The notes beneath the pieces were generated by a model that searched no databases, was not told where the DNA came from, and was given only the letters and a program-made list of their open reading frames with translations. The translations under genes were made by a program, and so were the position numbers. Positions 43,816 to 52,255 of a DNA stretch of 64,000 nucleotides are shown here, piece after piece. Source of the DNA: Pontibacter roseus DSM 17521 (GTDB lineage: Bacteria > Bacteroidota > Bacteroidia > Cytophagales > Hymenobacteraceae); assembly GCF_000373265.1 (NCBI RefSeq), contig NZ_KB890761.1:248001-312000 (forward strand). Direction: 5' to 3'. The number at the start of each line of letters is the position of its first letter. Within the stretch, counting starts at the first letter, position 1.

Positions 43816-44990
43816 TAAGAAGTTGAATGTGTGGAAACCAAAAGCTAAAATACGCTTCTAAATAACTAAGAACAGCATCGAACCAGAATTTCAACCCACA
43901 TCACAAGACAGCAGGTATAGGCAAGAAGGCCTTATGAAGGCAACCCCATACCCAAAGGAAATGAAGCAACAAGAGAGTTAAAGTACCACGGCAGCGAAAG
44001 AGCCTTGAAGCAATCAAGAAAACCATTATCCAAGCAAGCCACCAAGTTGTTGCACCTCTTGCCATACCTACCCTCTACAAACCCAGTAGAATCTCCAAAC
44101 AATTTTTCCCCCCGCTATACCTGTATAGGCTATACCTTCCAAACCTGTCCATCGAGGCAAACCCATAAGAGAAAGAAACAAGGCTGCTCTGGGAGGAGCC
44201 AACAAGAACTGCTATACCTGACCAGGGAACAGCCTGCGAGCATTACCCAAAAACAGAAAGACCGACATTGGTATGAAAGCTGAAAAGGGCCTCTCACAAA
44301 AGAGTAAAAGGGATAGGTGCGACCGCGGGAACAGTCGGGAAAGATAAGGTACGGGGCACTATACTCGTGGAACAGGATTGCGGGCTGAAAAGAAAAACAG
44401 AAAGAAATGGGCCGTCTTACGTAAGAAACAGGCAAAGCCGAAAACCATAATTAGGCAGTAAAGCCATATTTCAGAATAGCTGTGAAGAAATCAACATATC
44501 TGGTGGGTATATCTGTGGACAATTGTGGGCAAAATCTGATAACTCATAATCTGCAGGTTCCTCATAAGGGAATAGCAGCTGTGGAACCTCACAAAAGTGG
44601 AAACAGGTGCACAAGTACAGCCCGAAAAAAGGCTTTTCCACGCTGCACAAAGATTGTGAAAAAAGAAATGAACACATAATGGGTAAAAGTGGATAAGACA
44701 CACAAGAAGCTGTGGAACATACACTTGAAATAAAAAAAGGTGTGGGCAAAGAGGTGAACAGTAACAGGAGAGAGAATCGAAATGAGGACAACTCCAGATG
44801 TTCCACAGTTATCCACTAATGAACAGCCTTAATAATGAAAGAAGATTCCTTTTTAAAAGATTATCTAATTAAAATAATTAGGTTGAAGAAAATGTGGAAA
44901 GGCTGAAAAAGTCCCTTAAGAAAGGCTTCGAAATGAGAGAAAAAATAAAAGACCTATATTTAAGGAAAGAAAGAAACAAGAGAAACACAT
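43816..44990. other. oriC: Candidate chromosomal replication origin (oriC)
   Basis: Gene-free 1.2-kb stretch. At least nine DnaA-box-like nonamers (consensus TTATCCACA, both strands) cluster at 44514-44817: TGTGGACAA 44514, TGTGGGCAA 44524, TGTGGAACC 44580, TTTTCCACG 44634, AGTGGATAA 44688, TGTGGAACA 44711, TGTGGGCAA 44741, TGTTCCACA 44799 and TTATCCACT 44809. The best match differs at one base. An AT-rich segment (44846-44882) next to the last box could be the unwinding element. Local G/C strand bias reverses: by hand count 43981-44160 has 26 G and 58 C, while 44281-44400 has 40 G and 20 C. parS is 5 kb away and mnmG adjacent. dnaA itself is not in the window. Confidence 0.72.
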
Positions 44991-47063
44991 ATGACATTAC
45001 TTCTAAAGCTGGTGCCACCATTCGAAGACCCAGTGCTGATATTCACGCTGGTGCTCCTGATTATATTGATTGCGCCCATCATCCTGAACAGATTCAAAAT
45101 ACCAGGCATAATAGGAATGATTGTAGCAGGTGTGATTGTAGGGCCAAACGGGTTCAACTTACTGCAGCGGGATGCGAGTATGATACTCTTCGGTACAGTA
45201 GGTATACTCTACATCATGTTCCTGGCTGGGTTGGAGATGGACATGATAGGATTCAAGAAGACAAAAGGGAGGAGCATCATGTACGGAGCACTCACCTTCC
45301 TGATACCTATGGGAACCGGAACCTTGTTGTTTTTCTATGGATATGATTATCCTATCAACTCTGCTGTCTTGCTATCGTGTATGTTCGCATCCCATACGCT
45401 GCTAGCATACCCAATCGTGAGCAAGATGGGACTTACGAAAAACGAAGCCGTTACAGTCACCATAGGAGGAACCATCATAACAGATACGGCTGTACTCCTC
45501 GTGCTGGCAGTGGTAGCAGGAGTGGCACAAGGCAACATAGGTATAGGCTACTGGATAAAGCTGCTCGTGTCATTATCTATTTTTGTGGCCATAGTGGTGT
45601 TTGTGTTCCCCATATTAGCCAAATGGTTCTTCAAACAAATAGAAGGTGAGAAAGGAGCGCAGTTCATCTTCGTGCTGACGCTCGTTTTCGCAGCAGCCTT
45701 TCTGGCTGAACTGGCAGGAGTGGAGGCGATATTGGGGGCTTTCTTAGCAGGCTTGGCGCTGAACCAACTCATTCCTCATACATCTGCACTGATGAACAGG
45801 CTGGAGTTTGTAGGCAACAACATATTCGTGCCGTTCTTCCTGATAAGCGTAGGCATGCTGGTGGATATAAGCGTTCTGTTTGAAGGGGTGGAGACGATGA
45901 TAATGGCAGTCATCATCATTGTGCTTGCTTTTGCCACAAAATGGCTGCCGACATACATCACCCAAAAATTATATGGCTACAGCGTCACCCAAAGAAACCT
46001 GATGTTCGGGCTGAGTACAGCCAGAGCGGCAGCAACATTGGCGGTAATATTGGTAGGCTACGAACTAGGCATAATTGGCGAGACGGCCCTGAACCTGACA
46101 GTGGTGCTGATATTGGCCTCCTCCTTGGGGAGCTCCTTCATTACAGAAAAGGCGGCGCGCGTGCTGGCTATAATCGAAAGCCGGAAGAAGCCAGACCTGA
46201 GTGAAAAACCCGATAGAATCATGGTTCCGATAGGCAACCCAAATACATTGGAGAACCTCGTCGATCTGGCCATCATGCTGAAGAACCCGCAGTACCATGA
46301 ACCCATATATCCACTGGCAGTAGTACTGGACAACGAGCAAGCGGAAGAGGAAATCTACAAGAAAAACAAGATGCTGCAGGAAGCCATCAAGCATGCCTCG
46401 GCCACCGATAACGACGTGCAACTGGTTTCTAAAATAGACGTCAACGTGGCAAGTGGCATACTTCGGGCTATCAAAGAACTGATGATAACGGAGGTGGTGC
46501 TGGGGTGGAACGCCAAGATAACCACGCGGGATCGAATATTTGGAACTGTGTTAGACAACCTGCTGAAGAATACAGAGCAGATGATACTGGTGTGTAAAAT
46601 CGTGCAGCCCCTGAACACGACCAACAGAATTGTGGTGATTGTGCCGGCAAACGCAGAACTGGAGAGAGGATTTCTGCGCTGGGTGCGATCCGTTAAGCTT
46701 CTCTCTGTGCAGCTAGGAGCAAAGGTGGTTTTTATGTCGGGTAGAAGGACACTGAACAAACTCAAGTCAGCTGTTAACCAAAGCAAGCCTGCCATTGAAG
46801 CCGAATACCTGCCACGACCATCTATGGCTGAGTTTGAAGGCAATAAGACAGGCATCGGCAAAGATGATATGGTCATGGTGATATCGGCACGCCATGGCAC
46901 TATATCCTACACCGGCGAACTGGACTATGTGCCACGGGTGCTCTCCAGGAACTACAAAGAAAACAGCTTCATCATTACGTATCCGGAGCAGTATCCGATG
47001 GTCTATGAAGACGGTCAATATGGTATGACAAGCCTGACAGATGAAACAAGGACAGAAGTTTGA
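44991..47063 (+). CDS. CPA2-type cation:proton antiporter with C-terminal soluble domains
   Basis: 690-residue membrane transporter. About 12-13 membrane helices (residues 15-395) of the Na+/H+ exchanger fold: FKIPGIIGMIVAGVIVGP near 36-53, LFLAGLEMDM near 77, and AGVEAILGAFLAGLALNQL near 240-258. Residues 410-690 form one or two cytosolic UspA-like domains that may regulate transport. Substrate (Na+ or K+ against H+) is not decidable. It is the first gene right of the putative origin and overlaps the next gene by 23 nt. Confidence 0.92.
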   Translation: MTLLLKLVPPFEDPVLIFTLVLLIILIAPIILNRFKIPGIIGMIVAGVIVGPNGFNLLQRDASMILFGTVGILYIMFLAGLEMDMIGFKKTKGRSIMYGALTFLIPMGTGTLLFFYGYDYPINSAVLLSCMFASHTLLAYPIVSKMGLTKNEAVTVTIGGTIITDTAVLLVLAVVAGVAQGNIGIGYWIKLLVSLSIFVAIVVFVFPILAKWFFKQIEGEKGAQFIFVLTLVFAAAFLAELAGVEAILGAFLAGLALNQLIPHTSALMNRLEFVGNNIFVPFFLISVGMLVDISVLFEGVETMIMAVIIIVLAFATKWLPTYITQKLYGYSVTQRNLMFGLSTARAAATLAVILVGYELGIIGETALNLTVVLILASSLGSSFITEKAARVLAIIESRKKPDLSEKPDRIMVPIGNPNTLENLVDLAIMLKNPQYHEPIYPLAVVLDNEQAEEEIYKKNKMLQEAIKHASATDNDVQLVSKIDVNVASGILRAIKELMITEVVLGWNAKITTRDRIFGTVLDNLLKNTEQMILVCKIVQPLNTTNRIVVIVPANAELERGFLRWVRSVKLLSVQLGAKVVFMSGRRTLNKLKSAVNQSKPAIEAEYLPRPSMAEFEGNKTGIGKDDMVMVISARHGTISYTGELDYVPRVLSRNYKENSFIITYPEQYPMVYEDGQYGMTSLTDETRTEV

Positions 47064-47553
47064 CTACGACCTGAATTTCAAGGAGACGGATTTCAGGAAG
47101 CACCCGGAGCTGTACCGCGTTGGCAAGGGAGAACAGGGTGTGTTGCTGGTGGAGCCATACAAGTCCGAGATACTGCCGCACTGGCGCTTCAGGACGCCTG
47201 AGATAGCACGGGAGTCGTCGGAGAGCATCTACCAGCTCTTTCTGGCGTACGTGCAGCAGCAGGACTTTGTAGGCGCTGACATGGCACGCAAATACCTGCA
47301 GATGGGCTACACCCGCTCCCGCAGGTATGCCAACCACAAGTCAGGCAAGAAGTACGACGGACCCGTGCCGGATGACAAGAAAGGGCAGAGTGGCGCCCAC
47401 GGGCGGGAGCAACTGCCACGGGAGCAAGACCCGGTGAAGGCGGAATCGGCCCGGATATTCTGGGAAAAATGGCAGGAGGCCAAGCAGAACCCGGAGTACC
47501 TCCGGCTGATGCAGGCGTTCAAGGAAAAATACGAGTCAAAAAAAGGCGACTGA
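47041..47553 (+). CDS. DUF4385 family protein
   Basis: 170-residue soluble protein matching the DUF4385 pattern: FDYDLNFKETDFRKHPELYRVGKGEQGVL then PYKSEILPHWRF, RKYLQMGYTRSRRYANHKSGKKY, and a basic/acidic tail. Widespread in bacteria, role unknown. Starts inside the antiporter gene by 23 nt, so probably coupled to it. Confidence 0.88.
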   Translation: MKQGQKFDYDLNFKETDFRKHPELYRVGKGEQGVLLVEPYKSEILPHWRFRTPEIARESSESIYQLFLAYVQQQDFVGADMARKYLQMGYTRSRRYANHKSGKKYDGPVPDDKKGQSGAHGREQLPREQDPVKAESARIFWEKWQEAKQNPEYLRLMQAFKEKYESKKGD

Positions 47554-47571
47554 AAGTATACAACTTAACCT

Positions 47572-47605
47572 TTTGATGTTGAAATTAGTAATTCACTTAT
47601 CTTTG
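47572..47605 (+). promoter_or_regulatory. Complete Bacteroidota promoter for the 47631 gene
   Basis: -33 TTTG (47572-47575), 22-nt spacer, -7 TATCTTTG (47598-47605). This is the best full match to TTTG-N17-23-TAnnTTTG in the window; 25 nt then precede the ATG at 47631. Confidence 0.7.
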
Positions 47606-47630
47606 CAAACAAGAAAACCACCAAAGCAAA

Positions 47631-48089
47631 ATGATTAACAAAGAAATCAGGTTAGGCAAAGGACTTGGGAAAATCAAGTTTGGCCTCACAATGGAAGAAA
47701 TAGAGGAACTACTTGGCGAGCCTGAAGAGATTGAAGAGTCCGATGAGGAGGATGAGTTCGAGCACCAGGCTTGGAACTACTGGGAAGAGGGTTATTCGCT
47801 ATACTTTGACAAAGAGGATGACTACAAGCTGAGCTGCATCGAGACGGCCAACCGCGACGTGAAGCTGTGGGACGAGCGGATATTCGAGATGAGCCAGGAG
47901 CAGGTAAAGCAGCTGTTCGCGGACCACAACATCACCGACCTGGAGGAGGAAGAAATGGAGACCGGCGAAACCCGCATCTCCTACGAGAAAGAGATGATAG
48001 ATTTATACTTTGACGAGGACCAGCTGATAGCCGTGAACTTCGGCGTGTTCATCAACGACAACCTGGAGGTTGTCTGGCCAGAGAAATAG
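47631..48089 (+). CDS. Acidic conserved hypothetical protein
   Basis: 152-residue soluble, strongly acidic protein (EEIEESDEEDEFEHQAWNYWEEG). The N-terminal GLGKIKFGLTMEEIEELLG resembles a short motif in which a small alpha/beta domain pairs LGxxxxGMTxxEVxxLLG, as in SmpA/BamE-like and some immunity-type proteins, but it lacks a signal peptide. Function unknown; the resemblance is weak. It has its own complete promoter and terminator, so it is a single-gene unit. Confidence 0.75.
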   Translation: MINKEIRLGKGLGKIKFGLTMEEIEELLGEPEEIEESDEEDEFEHQAWNYWEEGYSLYFDKEDDYKLSCIETANRDVKLWDERIFEMSQEQVKQLFADHNITDLEEEEMETGETRISYEKEMIDLYFDEDQLIAVNFGVFINDNLEVVWPEK

Positions 48090-48111
48090 ATAAGAAGATA
48101 TACACCTATAC

Positions 48112-48150
48112 AAAAGGTCCCGGCTTGTGAAAAACAGGCCGGGACCTTTT
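48112..48150 (+). terminator. Terminator of the 47631 gene
   Basis: 13-bp perfect stem AAAAGGTCCCGGC / GCCGGGACCTTTT with a 13-nt loop, T-rich right arm. Confidence 0.88.
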
Positions 48151-48300
48151 GCTTTAACGCCAGCACCCAGGTATAGCTCCTAAGCTTGAACAGGTATAGG
48201 CTGTGGAAAAGGCGGGCAGAAAAACCTCTTAGAGCCATGTACGCCATAATCGGCAGCAGCGGCATCCACAAGCGCAATGACGATGGCAGAAGGTATAAAA

Positions 48301-48332
48301 ACAAAAGGCCCGGTGACAACCGGGCCTTTTGT
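48301..48332 (-). terminator. Terminator of the PiT-like gene
   Basis: 13-bp perfect stem ACAAAAGGCCCGG / CCGGGCCTTTTGT, 6-nt loop; lies 20 nt past the stop of the minus-strand gene at 48353. Confidence 0.88.
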
Positions 48333-48352
48333 TCAAAAAGAAGAACCTCTTC

Positions 48353-49489
48353 TTACTTGAAAAAGAAGTTCATGATTTCTTCCTGAATGACCGGATTGAT
48401 GGCGACAGCCAGGATAATCGAAATAATCAGGCCAATCGTGACAGACAGTATGTCCTTTCCAATCAAGTTTAAGGTCTTAGCGATTTTAGTGCCGCCCTCC
48501 TGGGCACGCAGACGCATACCCAACTCACGGCCTGCCAGCAGACCAATGAACACCCAGGTCGTACTCATCGGGATGTTGTTCACCTCCTTGAACAGGTATA
48601 GGATGATGGCGTAAACCAAGTCTATGATAGTGGCACTCCTTACGTCGCGCACCTCAGATTTCTCATTGATGATGTTCTGGATTTTGTCGCCCTTCATGTA
48701 GAAAAGGAAGCCCAGGCCCAGGAAGATGAAGAGCGTGAAGGCCAGAAATTCATACACGTTGAGCTGGCGTGGCAGGTATACGGCAATGTTGGCCAAGTCC
48801 TGGGCCAGCCAGATGTACCACAGGAATCCGCTGATTACCCATTGCGCAACTGTCCAGAAAGCATGCGCTTGGCCTTTGATGAACCGCTTAATCACTTTGG
48901 AGAGCACCAGGTAAATAATGAGCGCCGAAATAAAGGCGACTATATACCCTGCCACACTCTTGTTAATCATGCTCAGGATAGTGCCCGAGGTGGCCGTGAA
49001 CACACTTAACAGCATGAAGGTGGTAGAAACCGGTATACGGAACCTCGTAAGCAGCAACAGGATGATAGGAGAGGCCAACTGCAGGTATACAAAGTTTGTA
49101 GGAGCCTTGTCAAGGCCAGGAGTAGCCAGACGTTGGTAGGAAACGTCCCCATCAAAAATCACCCAACTGTAGGTGACGGTCGCCACGAAAATAAGTCCCA
49201 TGAAGAGCCACTGCCAGTACCATTTCTTGTCTTCGTTGGAGCCGATGAACGTACCGATGGTCTGGATGCTGTCGTTAGCGATGGCCGAGTAGCCGGCAAA
49301 TGCAAAGCCCACCCACATGGCAATGGAAGGATAAGGGTAAAGCGCGCCCGCTGCAATCAGGGAGATGGCAATAAAGTACAGGAATTTTTTTTCCTTTTGG
49401 AGGGTGACGTCGAGGAGGCTGTACCTTTTGGTGAACTTGTGGGGTTGAGCCGGAAGAACGTGCTTAGGGCCTTTCTTTTTCTTAGCCAT
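48353..49489 (-). CDS. PiT-like (inorganic phosphate transporter-related) membrane protein
   Basis: 378-residue protein with about ten membrane helices. Two internally repeated signature-like segments recall the PiT/SLC20 family: SAIANDSIQTIGTFIGS near residues 67-83, with PVSTTFMLLS near 150, and IPMSTTWVFIGLLAGRELGM near 308-327. The motif is diverged from the canonical GANDVANA, so substrate could be phosphate or another anion. The basic N-terminus (MAKKKKGPKH) is cytosolic. One of only two minus-strand genes right of the putative origin. Confidence 0.75.
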   Translation of the reverse strand: MAKKKKGPKHVLPAQPHKFTKRYSLLDVTLQKEKKFLYFIAISLIAAGALYPYPSIAMWVGFAFAGYSAIANDSIQTIGTFIGSNEDKKWYWQWLFMGLIFVATVTYSWVIFDGDVSYQRLATPGLDKAPTNFVYLQLASPIILLLLTRFRIPVSTTFMLLSVFTATSGTILSMINKSVAGYIVAFISALIIYLVLSKVIKRFIKGQAHAFWTVAQWVISGFLWYIWLAQDLANIAVYLPRQLNVYEFLAFTLFIFLGLGFLFYMKGDKIQNIINEKSEVRDVRSATIIDLVYAIILYLFKEVNNIPMSTTWVFIGLLAGRELGMRLRAQEGGTKIAKTLNLIGKDILSVTIGLIISIILAVAINPVIQEEIMNFFFK

Positions 49490-49703
49490 GCTGAGAATTG
49501 GATGAGTTTTAAAAAACGGCGCAAGTTACATAGAAATGAATGTTACGATAATGTTACCAGTGTTATCAAATTGTTAACATACCAGGGATATACCCAAAAG
49601 CCACAGTCGAGGTTTAAGATGCTACTACTAAGCAGGTATAGCGGCGGCGCAAAGGCGGCAAAAAAGAGTAAAAGGCGTGTGGCATAATCACAGGCTAAAC
49701 CTC

Positions 49704-49711
49704 TATCTTTG
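49704..49711 (+). promoter_or_regulatory. -7 box directly before glyQS
   Basis: TATCTTTG matches TAnnTTTG and ends 4 nt before ATG 49716. Implies a leaderless or very short-leader mRNA and decides the start over the in-frame GTG at 49677. Confidence 0.55.
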
Positions 49712-49715
49712 CAGC

Positions 49716-51218
49716 ATGGCGACACAAGAGAAAACCCCTGTAGAAAACGCACAGTTGAAAGACATCATCTCGCACGCGAAGGAGTACGGCTTCGTGTTCC
49801 CGTCGAGTGAGATATACGACGGCCTGCAGGCCGTGTACGACTACGGCCAGATGGGCGTAGAGCTGAAGAACAACCTCAAGAACCTGTGGTGGAAGTCCAT
49901 GACACAACTGAACCAGAACGTGGTAGGTATAGACGCCGCCATTTTCATGCATCCACTCACGTGGAAAGCCTCCGGCCACATCGACAGCTTCAACGACCCA
50001 ATGGTGGACAACAAGGATTCCAAGAAGCGCTACAGAGCCGATGTACTGATAGAGGAGAAAGCCGCCCAGTACGAAGCCGACGGCCACTACGAGAAAGCCA
50101 GCGAGCTGCTGGTGGAGATGGGCCGCCTGCTCGGCGCCGAGGAACTAGACGCGGTGCGCGAGCTCCTCATCCGGGAAAACATCAAATGCCCTGTCTCTGG
50201 CACCACCAACTGGACCGAAGTGCGTCAGTTCAACCTGATGTTCTCGACGCAGGTGGGTTCTGTGGCCGAAGACTCGAGCACCATTTATCTGCGTCCCGAA
50301 ACGGCCCAGGGTATATTCGTGAACTTCCTGAACGTGCAGAAGACCGGACGCATGAAAGTGCCGTTCGGTATAGCCCAAATTGGCAAAGCCTTCCGTAATG
50401 AGATTGTAGCCCGTCAGTTCATTTTCCGCATGCGCGAGTTCGAGCAGATGGAGATGCAGTTCTTCGTGCGCCCTGGCACGGAGATGGAGTGGTACAACAC
50501 CTGGAAAGAGAATCGTAAGAAATGGCACGAAGCTATCGGTATACCTGCTGACAGCCTCCGCTACCACGACCACGAGAAGCTGGCCCACTACGCCAATGCC
50601 GCCGTGGACATCGAATTCAAATTCCCGTTCGGATTCAAAGAAGTGGAGGGTATACATTCCCGCACCGACTTCGACCTGACGCAGCACCAGGAGCTGAGCC
50701 GCAAGAAGATGCAGTACTTCGACAACGACCTGAACGAGGATGGCAAGCCGTACGGCAACTACATCCCTTATGTGGTGGAGACATCGGTAGGCGCCGACCG
50801 CCTGTTCCTGATGACACTTTGCAGCGCCTATACCGAAGAAGAGATAACCGAGGGAGATGCTGTCAAGACACGCACCTTCCTGAAGTTCCACCCGGCGCTG
50901 GCCCCGGTGAAGGCCGCTATCCTGCCGCTGACAAAGAAAGACGGTCTACCAGAAAAGGCGACGGAAATCTTCGACGCGCTGCGCTACGACTTCAACATGA
51001 TTTACGAAGAGCGTGACTCCATCGGCAAGCGCTATACCCGCCAAGATTTGATTGGTACACCATTCTGTATCGCCGTAGACCACCAGACGCTGGAAGACAA
51101 CACGGTGACTGTGCGTGACCGCGATTCCCGTGAGCAGGTGCGTATGCCAATCAGCGAGCTGCACGGCTACATCGGCAAGGCGGTAAACTTCAGGAGCATA
51201 TTCGAGAAGCTAGCTTAA
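49716..51218 (+). CDS. glyS: Glycyl-tRNA synthetase (alpha2 type)
   Basis: 500-residue class II aminoacyl-tRNA synthetase that charges tRNA-Gly. The dimeric (alpha2) form is indicated by GTTNWTEVRQFNLMF near 170, YLRPETAQGIFVNF near 193 and the motif-2/3 segments FRNEIVARQFIFRMREFEQMEM and HPALAPVKAAILPL. The start is ATG 49716 (MATQEKTPVE); a GTG at 49677 would add 13 residues, but the -7 box lies in between. Eukaryote/archaea-like in type, usual for Bacteroidota. Confidence 0.96.
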   Translation: MATQEKTPVENAQLKDIISHAKEYGFVFPSSEIYDGLQAVYDYGQMGVELKNNLKNLWWKSMTQLNQNVVGIDAAIFMHPLTWKASGHIDSFNDPMVDNKDSKKRYRADVLIEEKAAQYEADGHYEKASELLVEMGRLLGAEELDAVRELLIRENIKCPVSGTTNWTEVRQFNLMFSTQVGSVAEDSSTIYLRPETAQGIFVNFLNVQKTGRMKVPFGIAQIGKAFRNEIVARQFIFRMREFEQMEMQFFVRPGTEMEWYNTWKENRKKWHEAIGIPADSLRYHDHEKLAHYANAAVDIEFKFPFGFKEVEGIHSRTDFDLTQHQELSRKKMQYFDNDLNEDGKPYGNYIPYVVETSVGADRLFLMTLCSAYTEEEITEGDAVKTRTFLKFHPALAPVKAAILPLTKKDGLPEKATEIFDALRYDFNMIYEERDSIGKRYTRQDLIGTPFCIAVDHQTLEDNTVTVRDRDSREQVRMPISELHGYIGKAVNFRSIFEKLA

Positions 51219-51240
51219 GGTATAGGTATGGCATGTATAG

Positions 51241-51276
51241 AAAGCAGCCTGCGGCATCAAGTCGCGGGCTGCTTTT
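51241..51276 (+). terminator. glyS terminator
   Basis: AAAGCAGCC / GGCTGCTTT stem with extra pairs inside and TTTTGTTTT downstream; 23 nt after the glyS stop. Confidence 0.82.
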
Positions 51277-52255
51277 GTTTTGTGGGTGCATGTGCTAAGT
51301 TAATTAGGGGGATTTAAGAGGTATCAAATGCATCGGATAGGTATAGCTATACCTAGTAGAGGCTTTTATATTGTCCTAAATCTTGTAAAAGTGTCAATGT
51401 TATGTTAATCAGATATTATTTTCATGTGGAATAATGAGGGCAGAATATAGCAGAGCTAAAAAGCAAGGAGTTGGCATTTAACCAATTTCGTGCTCTGGAA
51501 AGAGGAGAAATCCACAGCCATACCTGTTGAATATTATCTTAGAGGTGCTATTTTAAGTCAGTCTACATCTGTGGGAAGAGAGGAAATGAGCCGAATAAGT
51601 TAACAGGAGGTAATCAAACATTGAAATATGCTAAGGGTAGTTGCATGCTTGTTTTCAGATAGGATAGGTATACTGGATTTACCATGCTATAGCGAAGGAA
51701 GATAGCTGCAGTCGTGTAAAAAAGCGAAGCCAATGTGCCATCAGACGGCGTAAGGGGGCTTTTATTGAAAGTAATCAACACCACAGGTATAGCTGTAGCA
51801 CGAAGAAGAGGAATAGATTGTTAGGTAAAGGTATAGCTTGAAATCGCATGAATGCCCTACAAGCTGCTATGCGAAAAGCGGCAAAAAATTAAAAATACTT
51901 ACCTTTGCATTACAGCTGGAATACGATACGCGAAAAGGGCTCTATATCAGCGTGTATAGGCAAGCATTTAATCTGAAAAATAGCTTACCAGTACCGAACC
52001 TGTAGTGCCTAAGTATCGGAGTCTATAATGACTTTGCCTTGCTGTCTTTCCTAAAGAATGGGTCTTCGAATTCCAACGGGCTATGGGAAAGTGGCGGGGG
52101 CAGTATGGATTGAATTGTTCTCAAACCTGACTATCTTGCCAAATGGCAGCGTCGGCTTTGAGAGGCAGGTCCTTATAATTGAAAACAAAAAGAGATTGGC
52201 TCAAACCAGCTGGTTTTAAATTGAAGAAGAATCACCGGAAGATTAAGTGCTGAAA
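51277..52255 (+). other. Gene-free 1-kb region upstream of ileS
   Basis: No convincing gene or RNA recognised. It holds the perfect 18-bp palindrome TAGGTATAGCTATACCTA at 51339-51356, several further AGGTATAG copies, and a -7 box TACCTTTG at 51900-51907. If that box drives ileS, the mRNA leader is about 340 nt. Stop codons break all frames at short intervals, and no T-box-like or tRNA-like structure could be drawn. It could hold a decayed gene or an unrecognised RNA. Confidence 0.5.
51900..51907 (+). promoter_or_regulatory. Possible -7 box of ileS
   Basis: TACCTTTG fits TAnnTTTG. It is about 350 nt before the ileS start, which would leave a long untranslated leader. No -33 TTTG at the right distance. 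Confidence 0.4.

Noticed and set aside
44005..44283. Open frame of 92 codons in the origin region, and a 150-codon frame at 44894-45346
   Set aside because: Products are low-complexity and polar without domain features; the second overlaps the antiporter start in another frame. The DnaA-box content explains the region better.
48186..48386. 66-codon frame between the two terminators
   Set aside because: It reads straight through a perfect terminator stem and gives a basic, featureless peptide.
51277..52255. T-box leader or tRNA-like element before ileS
   Set aside because: A T-arm-like string near 52060 lacks matching acceptor and anticodon arms, and T-boxes are not expected in this phylum.
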